64,000 bases of DNA from Labilithrix sp. (GTDB lineage Bacteria; Myxococcota_A; Polyangia; Polyangiales; Polyangiaceae), in NCBI GenBank assembly GCA_019637195.1, contig JAHBWA010000015.1, positions 1-64,000 on the forward strand. Direction: 5' to 3'. The notes beneath the pieces are model-generated. The model searched no databases, was not told where the DNA came from, and saw nothing but the letters and a program-made list of their open reading frames with translations. A program made the translations under genes and the position numbers. Positions 18,730 through 27,092 of this stretch are shown here, one piece after another. Each line of letters starts with the position of its first letter. The first letter of the stretch is position 1.

Positions 18730-18743
18730 GCGAGGCGACGACG

Positions 18744-19304
18744 ATGCAGCCCGATCTCCCGGTCGAAGCGCTCCTCGCCACGCTGGCGCCCGAGGCGGCG
18801 AGGCTGGTCGCGCTCCTCGGCCTCGCGCCGCACCCCGAGGGCGGCTGGTTCCGTGAAACGTGGCGCTCGCCGCTGGCGCTCGGGAGCCTGCCGCACGGCG
18901 CGCCGCGCTCGGCGTCGACCGCGATCTACTTCCTCCTGCCGGCGGGCACCTTCTCGGCGCTCCACCGCGTCGCCTCGGACGAGGCGTGGCACCACTACGA
19001 CGGCGATCCCGTCGAGCTCCACGTCCTCGAGGGGCGCGTCCACCAGACGTTCGTGCTCGGGCGCGATCTCGCCGCGGGGCAAAGGCCGCAGCACGTCGTC
19101 CCCGCGGGGGCGTGGCAGGCCGCGGTGCCGCTCGGGGAGCGCTGGGCGCTCTGCGGGTGCACCGTCGCGCCGGGGTTCGACTTCGCCGACTTCGAGATGC
19201 CGTCGCGCGAGGAGATGTTGCGGCTCCTGCCCGATCACGCCGCGGTCGTCGAGCGGCTGACGCGCAGCGCGGCGCCGCCGGCCGAGCCCGCCGATCGCCG
19301 ATGA
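18744..19304 (+). CDS. DUF985-type cupin protein
   Basis: A 186-residue cupin-fold protein. The opening LGLAPHPEGGWFRETWRS and the SASTAIYFLLPAG...FSALHRVASDEAWHHYDGDP block are typical of the DUF985 (cupin_5) family, with His residues placed to bind a metal or small ligand. Members are small single-domain proteins with unproven roles, some annotated as sugar-epimerase-like. The ATG at 18744 begins 14 bp after the lipoprotein stop. The gene's TGA overlaps the ATG of the following methyltransferase (ATGA), so those two are translationally coupled. Confidence 0.88.
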   Translation: MQPDLPVEALLATLAPEAARLVALLGLAPHPEGGWFRETWRSPLALGSLPHGAPRSASTAIYFLLPAGTFSALHRVASDEAWHHYDGDPVELHVLEGRVHQTFVLGRDLAAGQRPQHVVPAGAWQAAVPLGERWALCGCTVAPGFDFADFEMPSREEMLRLLPDHAAVVERLTRSAAPPAEPADRR

Positions 19305-20131
19305 CGGCGCGCCTCGTCCACGTCGACGGCCGCGAGCACCCCGATCTTCAGCCGTACACGTCGGTGCGCGAGCGGGACCTCGTCGGGCGTGAGGGCCTGT
19401 TCATCGCCGAGGGCGAGGTCGTCCTCCGCGTGCTCGCGTCCCAGAGCTCGTTCAAGGTTCGCTCGCTGCTCCTCGAGGAGCGGCGCGTCGACGCCGTCCG
19501 CGACGTCCTCGCGTCGCTCCCCGACGACGTGCCGGCCTACGTCGTGCCGCAGTCGGTGATGGACTCCGTCGTCGGCTTCTCGATCCACCGCGGCGTGCTC
19601 GCGCTCGGCGAGCGCGGCGCTCCGCTCGACGCCGCCGAGCTCGCGCGGCGAGCGGGCTCCGCGGGGACGTCGGCCGCGAGCGTCCTCGTCGCTCTCGTCG
19701 GTCTCACCAACCACGACAACGTGGGGAGCGTCTTCCGCAACGCGGCGGCGTTCGGCGCGGGCGGCGTCCTGCTCGACGCCGAGAGCTGCGATCCGCTCTA
19801 CCGCAAGGCGATCCGCGTCTCGGCCGGCGCGGCGCTGATCGTCCCGTTCGCGCGCTGCGCCTCCGCCGGCGCGATGCTCGACCTCTTGTCCGCGGCGAAC
19901 GTCGAGCCGATCGCGCTGACGCCGCGGGGCGCGGAGACGCTCGACGCGCTCGCCCCCGCGCCGCGCGCGCTCTTGCTCGGCACGGAGGGGCCCGGGCTGC
20001 CGGCCGACGTTCTCTCGCGCGCGCGGCCCGTGCGCATCGACATGGCTGCCGGCTTCGATTCGCTCAACGTCGCGGTCGCGAGCGGGATCGCGCTCCACGA
20101 AGCGACCCGCGCGCTCCGCCGCCGCCGCTGA
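19301..20131 (+). CDS. TrmH/SpoU-family 2'-O-ribose RNA methyltransferase
   Basis: It transfers a methyl group from S-adenosylmethionine to a ribose 2'-OH in rRNA or tRNA, using the trefoil-knot SPOUT fold. The 276-residue protein has an N-terminal substrate-binding part (about 1-115) and the three family motifs: motif 1 NHDNVGSVFRNAAAFG, motif 2 LLLGTEGPGLP and motif 3 IDMAAGFDSLNVAVASGIAL, near residues 145, 225 and 245. The catalytic Arg is in motif 1 and the knot follows motif 2. The exact target nucleotide cannot be predicted. The start codon overlaps the stop of the cupin gene. Confidence 0.93.
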   Translation: MTARLVHVDGREHPDLQPYTSVRERDLVGREGLFIAEGEVVLRVLASQSSFKVRSLLLEERRVDAVRDVLASLPDDVPAYVVPQSVMDSVVGFSIHRGVLALGERGAPLDAAELARRAGSAGTSAASVLVALVGLTNHDNVGSVFRNAAAFGAGGVLLDAESCDPLYRKAIRVSAGAALIVPFARCASAGAMLDLLSAANVEPIALTPRGAETLDALAPAPRALLLGTEGPGLPADVLSRARPVRIDMAAGFDSLNVAVASGIALHEATRALRRRR

Positions 20132-20206
20132 CGGCCCGTGCGGTGGCCGTCGGCCCGCGGCTTCGCCGGCGCGCGGCTTCGTGGCCTGGCGCCGACGCGG
20201 CCGGCG

Positions 20207-21013
20207 TCAGGAGCGCCGGCGCGCGGCGAGGAGCGCCTGCTTGTTCCGGGCGCCGCGCCTCTCGAGCACGGGCCGGATCTTCCGCGCGAACGACGGGGCC
20301 AGGTAAGCCATCGTCGCGAGCCGGCCGGAGCGCGCGGGCAGCGCGATCTCGTCGACGCGCTCGTCGATGCACTGGAGCACCGCGCGCGCGACCTCGTCGG
20401 CGCTGATCATCGGCTGCGAGAGCACGATGTCGGGGACCTCCTCGAGGTCGCCGAGGAAGCCCGTGTCGACCGGGCCGGGGCAGACGCAGCCGATGTGGAT
20501 CCCGCGCTCCTCGACGTCGTAGGCGGCGGCGCGCGCGAAGGCTCGCAGCCCTGCCTTCGACGCCGAGTATGCGGCCTCTCCCGGCACAGGCACCATGCCG
20601 GCGAGGCTGGCGACCTGCACGATCGATCCACCGCGATCGAGGCGCGGCAGCGCGGCGCGCGAGAGGACGATCGGCGCGACGAGGTTCGTCGTCACGACCT
20701 GCGCGAGCTGGGCGGGCGTGAAGCGCTCGACGGGGCCGCGGTGGTTCAAGCCCGCGTTGTTCACGACGACGTCGAGCCGCCCGAAGCGCTCGGCGACGCG
20801 CTCCGGCAGCGCCGTCAGCGCGTCGAGGTCGAGCACGTCGAGCGGGAAGGCGACCGCGCGCTCGCCGCCGAGCTCGCGCGCCGCCGCCTCGAGCTTGTCC
20901 GCCGTGCGCGCGATCAGCGCGACCCGACCCCCGCGCTCGGTCCAGCGCTTGGCGACGGCCAGGCCGATCCCGCTCGACGCCCCCGTGACGATCGCGACCT
21001 TCGACTCATCCAT
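20207..21013 (-). CDS. Short-chain dehydrogenase/reductase
   Basis: An NAD(P)-dependent oxidoreductase of the classical SDR family, 268 residues. It has the cofactor motif TGASSGIG near the N-terminus, DVLDLDAL, NNAG, the catalytic Ser in SIVQVASLAG and the Y-x-x-x-K in AAYSASKAGL. PGPVDTGF follows. An Arg in ALIARTADKL at the end of the second beta strand suggests a preference for NADPH. The substrate is unknown; the sequence resembles broad-specificity members often annotated as 3-oxoacyl-ACP reductase-like. It is convergent with the methyltransferase gene and divergent from the small membrane protein gene at 21265. Confidence 0.9.
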   Translation of the reverse strand: MDESKVAIVTGASSGIGLAVAKRWTERGGRVALIARTADKLEAAARELGGERAVAFPLDVLDLDALTALPERVAERFGRLDVVVNNAGLNHRGPVERFTPAQLAQVVTTNLVAPIVLSRAALPRLDRGGSIVQVASLAGMVPVPGEAAYSASKAGLRAFARAAAYDVEERGIHIGCVCPGPVDTGFLGDLEEVPDIVLSQPMISADEVARAVLQCIDERVDEIALPARSGRLATMAYLAPSFARKIRPVLERRGARNKQALLAARRRS

Positions 21014-21154
21014 CGCCGCGCCGTATAGCGGAAGCGGCGCGGAGCGTCACGGCACGACGCCCCGCGCGCCTGCGTCGATCGTGGCGCGGGCGAGCCCGAG
21101 CGGCGGAGATCGGTGCGCGCGGCCGCCCGGTGTTCTAGAAGAGTCGTCGGCCGG

Positions 21155-21260
21155 CGAGGCGAGAGGAAGCCGACGAGGCGAGAGGAAGCCGCGAGGCGAG
21201 AGGAAGCCGACGAGGCGAGAGGAAGCCGACGAGGCGAGAGGAAGCCGACGAGGCGAGAGG
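21155..21260 (+). repeat. 19-bp tandem array ending in a ribosome binding site
   Basis: Six copies of a 19-bp unit (consensus CGAGGCGAGAGGAAGCCGA; one copy is a base short) run head to tail and the last merges into GAGAGGAAAG directly before the ATG at 21265. Each copy carries GAGAGG, a Shine-Dalgarno-like core, so the leader has six potential ribosome-binding cores of which only the last is next to a start codon. Confidence 0.9.
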
Positions 21261-21264
21261 AAAG

Positions 21265-21786
21265 ATGCGGATCGTTTCACTGCCCGGCGTCTGGAAGCAT
21301 CGTCTCGTGACGGCGGCGGGACCGCTCGCGCTCGCGGCGGCGATGATCGTCTACTTCATCGTGCAGAGCGGGCCGAGCGCGCCGCCGCTCCCGGCGTACA
21401 CGGTGACGGCGCTCACCGATCCGGCGGCGCCGCCGGCCGGTCCGGCCGCGGCGCGTCTCCGGCTGCCGGCCGGCGCGAGGAGCTCACGCTTCGAGATCGA
21501 GCTCCGTCCCGAGTCGGCGCCCGAGGGAAAGGTGGTGGCGTATGCCTTCACGCTCGACGCGCCGGACGCCGAGCCGGCGCCGCTCGACGCGAAGGTCGAG
21601 CTGGCGCCCGAGGGCATGGTTCGGCTGAGCGGCTCCGCGCGCGCGCTCGAGGGCGCCCGCGAGATCCGCGTCGTCCTCGGTGAGCCGGCGTCCATCGGCA
21701 AGTTCGTCGACGCCGCCGCGCGCGCCGCGTCGCGCACCACGGACGCCGCGGTCCGCGTGCTGGCGATCCCGATCGATCGCGACTGA
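21265..21786 (+). CDS. Small membrane-anchored protein of unknown function
   Basis: The 173-residue product has one N-terminal membrane segment (AAGPLALAAAMIVYFIVQSG, about residues 12-31) and a Pro/Ala-rich periplasmic domain with alternating hydrophobic and charged residues, likely beta-rich (RSSRFEIELRPES, KVELAPEGMVRLSG, REIRVVLGEP). No family was recognised. The start is supported by AGAGG at the end of the 19-bp repeat array. The gene is convergent with the secreted protein gene at 21977-22858. Expression could depend on the number of upstream repeats; this is inference. Confidence 0.65.
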   Translation: MRIVSLPGVWKHRLVTAAGPLALAAAMIVYFIVQSGPSAPPLPAYTVTALTDPAAPPAGPAAARLRLPAGARSSRFEIELRPESAPEGKVVAYAFTLDAPDAEPAPLDAKVELAPEGMVRLSGSARALEGAREIRVVLGEPASIGKFVDAAARAASRTTDAAVRVLAIPIDRD

Positions 21787-21834
21787 CGCAAGCTGCTCGG
21801 TCGCCGCGTCCGCGGGCTTCGAACGTCGCCGCCG

Positions 21835-22004
21835 TGGAACGCGGCCGCGCAGATCGTGGCCGGCATCGCGTCGGCGGAGCGGGCGTCGCGGTCGAACGTG
21901 GCCGCGCGGATCGAGGCGGTCAGCGCGTCGGCGGAGCGGGCGTCGCGGTCGAACGTGGCCGCGCGGATCGACGCGGTCAGCGCTTCGGCGGAGCGGGCGT
22001 CGCC
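21835..22004. repeat. 57-bp tandem array carrying the 3' end of the adjacent gene
   Basis: Copies of a 57-bp unit begin at about 21870, 21927 and 21984, with a more diverged part before them. On the minus strand the unit contains the final codons and TGA of the gene at 21977-22858, so the coding end and its stop recur downstream in the same frame. The most distal copy has CGA TGC where the stop would be. Confidence 0.88.
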
Positions 22005-22858
22005 GCGCCGCCGAACGCGACGGCGTCGACCGAGGCGGTCACCTTCGTCAGCGCGCCGCTGGCCGCCTGCGCCTTCTTCCGCAGGCCGGAGAGCCGGAGC
22101 CGCAGCACCGGCGTGCCGTCGGCGGCCAGGTACTCGAGCGCTCCGCTCCGCGCCGCGCCGTCCTTCCACGCCGCGAGCGCGCCCGCGTCGGCCGTCGGGA
22201 GCGCGAAGGTCAGGTCGGTGGCGGTCGCCGCCCCGCACTGCACCGGAGCGCTCGCGGTCGGCGTCTGCGCGACGCGCATCTCGCCGACCTGGCGCACCGA
22301 CGCGAGCGCGCCGTCGAGCCCGTCGATCGAAAGCTTGAACGACGAGCGCAGCCACGCCGGGCCGCTCGTCGGGCGCGCGACCTTCTCGCCGTGCTGCGCG
22401 ATCCGCTTCGGGAACTGCGGCTGGAGCGAGAGCGCCAGCGCGGCGGGCTCCTTGCTCGTCGCGTCGAGCGCAGGAAGCGAGGCCTCCGTGACGACGCCCC
22501 ACGCGAACGTCAGCCGCGACAGCTCGCCGTAGTCCTTGTCGGCGAAGACGAAGCTGCCGTCGACGCGACGCGCGCAGTCTTTCGTGAACGCGCCGTCGAG
22601 GAGCTTGGCGGTCCCCCTTGCCAGCGCGGCGCCGCCGCGCAGGGCGATGGTCCCCGGCTTGCCGGCGCTCGAGGCGCTCGCGAGCGGATCGCGCTCGCCG
22701 AGCTGGTCGCTCACGGTCACGACGTCGGCCTCGACGCGGCCCGCCCCGAGCTCGACGACGAACCGCTCGGGCCTGGACGCCGGCGAGTCGGCGGCCGCTG
22801 CGCCGGCGACGAGCGACGTGGCAGCGAGGAGCGTCAGCGCGAGGTTCTGCGAGGTCAT
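21977..22858 (-). CDS. Secreted protein of unknown function
   Basis: The 293-residue product starts with a Sec signal peptide (TLLAATSLVAGAAAADS). The mature part is beta-rich with repeated strands such as ERFVVELGAGRVEADVV, and contains two Cys residues that could form a disulfide (KDCARR and VQCGAA). No catalytic motif or known family was recognised; parts faintly recall tail-tube-like proteins, but this is not supported well enough to call. The ATG at 22858 is preferred over one six codons upstream because GGGGGA lies 7 nt before it. Its last codons and stop are duplicated in a 57-bp array. Secretion seems likely. Confidence 0.65.
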   Translation of the reverse strand: MTSQNLALTLLAATSLVAGAAAADSPASRPERFVVELGAGRVEADVVTVSDQLGERDPLASASSAGKPGTIALRGGAALARGTAKLLDGAFTKDCARRVDGSFVFADKDYGELSRLTFAWGVVTEASLPALDATSKEPAALALSLQPQFPKRIAQHGEKVARPTSGPAWLRSSFKLSIDGLDGALASVRQVGEMRVAQTPTASAPVQCGAATATDLTFALPTADAGALAAWKDGAARSGALEYLAADGTPVLRLRLSGLRKKAQAASGALTKVTASVDAVAFGGAATPAPPKR

Positions 22859-22945
22859 GTGCGTTCCCCCATCCATGTGGGACGGACGAGGGCGCTCGAC
22901 GTGGCACTCGGGGCGGCGCTTTTTCGGGACGCCCCGGGCTTACGA

Positions 22946-23956
22946 CTACTTACCGCCGCGCGCCGTGCAGGCCAGGATGCAGTTGAAGTCGCCTTTGCAG
23001 CGACAGGGGTCGGCGGCCTTGACGGTCTTCGGCGCCGGCGCCGGGCTCTTGTTGGTGATGACGCCCTTGGCGGCCTTGCCCTTGGCGGCCTTGCCCCGCT
23101 TGGCGCGCGGCGCCTTGGTGGCCTTCGTCTCGGTGGGCTCGGAGTCGCTCGCGTCGTCGGCCGCCGCGGCGGCCACGGTGGCGGGAGCGGGCTCGACCTT
23201 CGGCGGCGGGGCTTCGGCGGCGGCGGGCGGCGCGAGGATCGCCGCGGTGTGCTTGACCGGCTCCTCGCCTTTGAACGCGATCGAGATGCCGAAGCCGACG
23301 ACGAGCAGGAACGCGGCGGCGGCGGCGATCGCCCCCGCGAGCTGCAGCTTGCTGAAGCGCGCACCCGGGCCGGCGGCGGACCGCGGGCCGCTCTCGTCGA
23401 CGTCGAGCGAGACGCCAGGCGGCTCGCTGAAGAGCGGGGCGACGGGGAGGCCCAGCCGGCGGGGCGGCGCGCTCGCGAGCGCCTTCAGGTCGATGACGCC
23501 GTCGTCGTCGGAGCCGAACGACGAGGCCTGCGCGGCGGCGGCGGTCGGGGCGGGCGCGGGCTCGGGTGTCTTGACCCGCGCGCCGCCGACCAGCTGGTCG
23601 ACGCGGAAGAGGACGGAGTTTTCGTTCCGCGCCCCGACGCCCCCCGTCAAGCCGAACGACGGCGGAGGCAGCAGCGTCTGCTTGACCGAGCCGTACTCGG
23701 GCTCGCGGGTCGCGAAGAGATCGCGCTTCTCGCGCTCGCTGCCACGCCGGACGACCGCGGCGCGCTTGCTGGTCGACTCGTTCATGATCGGGGCGTGCGC
23801 GATGGGGGCGTGCGCGTCGGCCACGGCGTCGGGCTGCGGGCCGGAGACCAGCCAGACCGTGTCGCAGGCCTTGCAGCGCATCCGGGCGGTCTTGCCCCGG
23901 AGCCTCTCCTCATCGGCGGTGTAGCGCGCGGCGCACGCAGGACAGCTGACATCCAT
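22946..23956 (-). CDS. Zinc-ribbon (MJ0042-type) membrane protein
   Basis: The 336-residue protein begins with a four-Cys zinc ribbon (MDVSCPACAARYTADEERL, then MRCKACDTVWLV), the MJ0042 type frequent at the N-terminus of delta-proteobacterial proteins. A Ser/Pro/Ala-rich linker leads to one membrane helix (LQLAGAIAAAAAFLLVVGFG, about 225-244). The outer segment is Pro/Ala/Lys-rich with AKRGKAAKGKAAKG and ends in a short four-Cys cluster (DPCRCKGDFNCILACTARGG). The zinc ribbon would be cytoplasmic. The ATG at 23956 places the ribbon at the very N-terminus. It is divergent from the FHA protein at 24242. Function unknown. Confidence 0.75.
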   Translation of the reverse strand: MDVSCPACAARYTADEERLRGKTARMRCKACDTVWLVSGPQPDAVADAHAPIAHAPIMNESTSKRAAVVRRGSEREKRDLFATREPEYGSVKQTLLPPPSFGLTGGVGARNENSVLFRVDQLVGGARVKTPEPAPAPTAAAAQASSFGSDDDGVIDLKALASAPPRRLGLPVAPLFSEPPGVSLDVDESGPRSAAGPGARFSKLQLAGAIAAAAAFLLVVGFGISIAFKGEEPVKHTAAILAPPAAAEAPPPKVEPAPATVAAAAADDASDSEPTETKATKAPRAKRGKAAKGKAAKGVITNKSPAPAPKTVKAADPCRCKGDFNCILACTARGGK

Positions 23957-24241
23957 GGATCGAACTCCGCCTTCCACCTGCAAGAAGCGTGGCCACCTCG
24001 CGGGGCCGGCGGTCAGGCCCATTTCTGCGGTTTTCCGGCATCAGCTCCGCGCACCTACGCGGATCGGCCGGCCAATCCTGGGGGAACGAAGGTCCATGGT
24101 CGGAACGCGGGTCAGAGGACCCGAGTCCGCGCCGCCGCCGACTGGCCTCGCCCGCCTGCGCGAGGGCAGCCGCGCGCGCAACGAGCGGGAGAATTCGCCG
24201 CCGTTGCGTCCACGAGCGGACAATGAATATGGTGAGCGGAA

Positions 24242-25606
24242 ATGAGCAGTGTACGTGGAGGGACCGAGGCGAACCCGGGGGTCGTCGCGCGCACGGCGGT
24301 GTCGCCGAAGCTCGTCGCGGTGAGCGGCCCTTCCGCGGGGCGAGCCTTCGCGGTCGTCCGCGCCAGCGCGACCGTCGGTCGCCACCCGACCAACGATTTC
24401 GTGGTCGACGATCCGCGCGTCAGCGGGGCGCACCTCGAGCTCACGCGCGTCGAGGATCGCGTCCGCGCGCGCGATGTCGGCAGCACCAACGGCACCTGGC
24501 TCGGGCAGCACAAGGTGCTCGACGTCGAGCTCGCGATCGGCGGCGAGCTGACGATCGGCGACACGCTCCTGCGCCTCGAGGTCGACGAGAGCGCGGTGGC
24601 GCCGCCCGTGAACGAGCGCGAGTCCTTCGGCGAGCTCGTCGGGCGCTCGTCGGCGATGCGCGAGCTCTTCGCGACGCTCGAGCGGATCTCGTCCAAGGAC
24701 CTGGCTGTCCTCGTTCAGGGCGAGACCGGCGCGGGCAAGGAGGCAGTCGCCCGCGCGATCCACGCCGCCTCGCCGCGTGCGTCGGGGCCCTTCGTCGTGA
24801 TCGACGCCGCCTCGCTCCCCGAGGCGCTCGCCGAGGCGCTCCTGTTCGGGCGCGAGAAGGACGAGGCGGCGGGCGTGGCCGCCCCGAGCGCCGGCCTCCT
24901 GGAGAGCGCTCACGGCGGCACCGTGTTCGTCGACGGCGTGGGGGAGCTGACGCCGGCGCTGCAGGCGAAGCTGCTTCGCGTGCTCGAGCGACGCGAGGTC
25001 ATGCGCGCCTCCGCGCGGTCGCCGACGCCGATCGACGTCCGCGTCCTCTCGTCGACGAACCGCGATCTACGAAACGCGATCGACAAAGGGACGTTCCGCG
25101 AGGATCTCTATTTCCGGCTCGCGCAGGTGCGCGTGTTCGTCCCGCCGCTCCGGCAGCGCCGGGCCGACCTGCCGCTCGTCTGCGCGAGCCTGCTCGCGCG
25201 CGCGGGGATCGAGGCGATGATCGACCTCGACGCCCTCGAGCACCTCGCGGCGATGCCGTGGCCGGGGAACGTCCGAGAGCTCGACAACGCGCTCCTGCGC
25301 GCGGCGGCGGTCGCGCGTGACGGCATCATCCGCCGGAACGACGTCGCCGGCGAGGGCGAGGGCTTCCGCGGGACGGCTGGCGAGCGCGCCCCGCTCGATC
25401 TCTCCGGGACGTTCGCCGCGGCGAAGGAGCGGGCGATCGAGCGCTTCGAGAGGGCCTACCTCACGGTCTTGATGCGAGGCTCTCAGGGCAACCTCTCCGC
25501 GGCGGCGCGGCAGGCCGATGTCGCGCGGCACCACCTCCGTGATCTGCTAAAAAAGCGCGGGCTCTATGGAGTCTCGCTCGATGCGATCCCGCTCGATGAC
25601 GTCTAG
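24242..25606 (+). CDS. FHA-domain bEBP-like protein lacking GAFTGA and the Walker B glutamate
   Basis: The 454-residue protein has the same order as the gene at 14696-16129: FHA domain (about 30-110, GRHPTNDFVVDDPRVSGAHL and DVGSTNGTW), AAA+ domain and C-terminal Fis-type helix (QGNLSAAARQADVARHHLRD). Walker A GETGAGKE starts at residue 160. Two features of working sigma54 activators are missing. The loop that should contain GAFTGA reads GREKDEAAGVAAPSAG, and the Walker B motif is VFVDGV with Gly232 (codon 24935-24937) in place of the catalytic Glu. It probably cannot remodel sigma54 holoenzyme and may act as an FHA-gated DNA-binding or scaffold protein. The following gene overlaps its end by a few codons. 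Confidence 0.9.
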   Translation: MSSVRGGTEANPGVVARTAVSPKLVAVSGPSAGRAFAVVRASATVGRHPTNDFVVDDPRVSGAHLELTRVEDRVRARDVGSTNGTWLGQHKVLDVELAIGGELTIGDTLLRLEVDESAVAPPVNERESFGELVGRSSAMRELFATLERISSKDLAVLVQGETGAGKEAVARAIHAASPRASGPFVVIDAASLPEALAEALLFGREKDEAAGVAAPSAGLLESAHGGTVFVDGVGELTPALQAKLLRVLERREVMRASARSPTPIDVRVLSSTNRDLRNAIDKGTFREDLYFRLAQVRVFVPPLRQRRADLPLVCASLLARAGIEAMIDLDALEHLAAMPWPGNVRELDNALLRAAAVARDGIIRRNDVAGEGEGFRGTAGERAPLDLSGTFAAAKERAIERFERAYLTVLMRGSQGNLSAAARQADVARHHLRDLLKKRGLYGVSLDAIPLDDV

Positions 25607-26561
25607 CCCCGCGCGGGGGCACGGACGCGACACGTCACGCCGGCGCGGCTTCGCGGTGGCCTTGGTGCTCGCCGTGGCCCTGCCGGCGCCTCTCGCGTTC
25701 GCGCAGTCCCCCGACGAGCTCCAGGCGGCCCGCGATCTGTTCCAGGAGGCGTTCAAGGACGAGCAGGAGCAGCGCTACCCCGACGCGCTCGAGAAGTTCC
25801 AGCGCGTCGCGAAGGTCAAGGAGAGCGCCTCCGTCCGTTACCGCATCGCCACCGTGCTCGCGGGGATGGGGCGGCTCCGCGAGGCTCGGGACATGTACCG
25901 CGCGCTCGCCGCGACGCGGGCGTCGCTGCCTCCGAGCGATCAGGAGACCGCGGACAGCGCCGCCGAGAAGGTCGTCGAGCTCGACGGCCGGATCCCCAAG
26001 CTCGTCCTACGCGCGCAGGGCGACGCGCCGCCCGACCTGCGCGTCACGGTCGACGGCGCGCCGGTCCCGGTGTCGACCACCCCGCGCGTGCTCGATCTCG
26101 ATCCGGGCGAGCACATCGTCGCCGCGACGGCGCGCGGCTTCGAGCCGGCCGAGCACACGGTCACGCTCGCGGACGCCGGAGGCGAGGTCGCGCACACGGT
26201 GACGATCCGGCGGGAGAGCGCGCTCGCGCGGCGATCCGACACGCTCGGCTGGATCGCCGTGGGCGGCGGCGCCGCGCTGCTCGTCGCCGGTAGCGTGCTG
26301 CTCGTCGCTCGCGAGGACACGATCCAGGACATCGAGGCGGCGTGTCCCGGCAACGTCTGCCCGACGAGCCGTCGCGCCGAGATCGAGAGCGATCGGGATC
26401 GCGCCCACCTCTTCGGTCCGCTCGGGGTGAGCGTCGGGCTCGTGGGGCTCGCCGCCGTCGGCGCGGGGGTCTACCTGCTCGTGCGCTCGCCGTCGGCGGT
26501 CCAGGCGATGGCGCTCGTCCGACCGGCTCCCGGCGGGATGCGGCTCGCGCTCAGCTTCTGA
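25596..26561 (+). CDS. Exported TPR/PEGA-domain membrane protein
   Basis: The product of about 320 residues has an N-terminal signal sequence (GFAVALVLAVALPAPLAFAQ). A TPR-like helical region follows (LQAARDLFQEAFKDEQEQRY, YPDALEKFQRVAKVK, LREARDMYRALAAT), then a PEGA-like beta domain (PDLRVTVDGAPVPV, VLDLDPGEHIVAATARGFEP) and two membrane segments near the end. This layout is common in Polyangiales and usually unassigned. PEGA domains are thought to act in surface layers. Three in-frame ATGs (25566, 25581, 25596) are possible; all overlap the end of the bEBP-like gene, which implies translational coupling. The last is listed because it leaves the shortest n-region. Confidence 0.72.
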   Translation: MTSSPARGHGRDTSRRRGFAVALVLAVALPAPLAFAQSPDELQAARDLFQEAFKDEQEQRYPDALEKFQRVAKVKESASVRYRIATVLAGMGRLREARDMYRALAATRASLPPSDQETADSAAEKVVELDGRIPKLVLRAQGDAPPDLRVTVDGAPVPVSTTPRVLDLDPGEHIVAATARGFEPAEHTVTLADAGGEVAHTVTIRRESALARRSDTLGWIAVGGGAALLVAGSVLLVAREDTIQDIEAACPGNVCPTSRRAEIESDRDRAHLFGPLGVSVGLVGLAAVGAGVYLLVRSPSAVQAMALVRPAPGGMRLALSF

Positions 26562-26638
26562 TCCGACCAGGTTCTGGCCGGCCGGGGCGCGACGCGCCGA
26601 CCGACCCGCGGCCGCCTGCGCTACACTCGGGGGGACGC

Positions 26639-26986
26639 ATGCGTCTTCCTCCGGTCGTCGTCCTCGTGAGCGCCCTCGGCGCCAGCGCGCTCGCGTGCTC
26701 GTCCGTCCCGGACGTGGCGTACGTCGACCTCGACGCCGCGCCCGCCGACGACACCGACGACGGCGGTGTGAGCAGCGGGGGCGTCCCAGGTACGCCCTAC
26801 CGCTGCCCGGACAACCCGCCGCCGCCGTCGCGCGGGACGTGCTGCGGGACGCGGCTCTGCCTCCGCTGCAGCCCGGCGCACTGCAGCCGCTGCGAGCGCG
26901 CCATCTGCGGCGACGCCGAGGTGTGCTGCGGGCGGGGGCAGTTCGGCGGGAGCTTCGACTGCCGCCGCGCGTCGGCGTGCAATTGA
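26639..26986 (+). CDS. Small Cys-rich lipoprotein
   Basis: The 115-residue product has a signal sequence (MRLPPVVVLVSALGASALAC) whose Cys at about residue 20 fits a lipobox (SALAC). The mature part begins acidic (DLDAAPADDTDDGG) and ends in a compact Cys-rich module with at least twelve Cys (RGTCCGTRLCLRC, CSRCERAICGDAEVCCG), suggesting several disulfides. No known family was recognised. The ATG lies after GGGGGGA, a good ribosome binding site. It follows the PEGA protein by 77 bp on the same strand and precedes a kinase gene. Confidence 0.72.
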   Translation: MRLPPVVVLVSALGASALACSSVPDVAYVDLDAAPADDTDDGGVSSGGVPGTPYRCPDNPPPPSRGTCCGTRLCLRCSPAHCSRCERAICGDAEVCCGRGQFGGSFDCRRASACN

Positions 26987-27092
26987 GCGCCGCGGCGGAC
27001 GGCGGGACGGCGCTCGCGCGGCGGGGCTCGTCGGGTCGGCGCTCGCTCTCGCTTAGCTACCGCGACGTGCGCTAAGCTCGTCGCGAGGCGTC

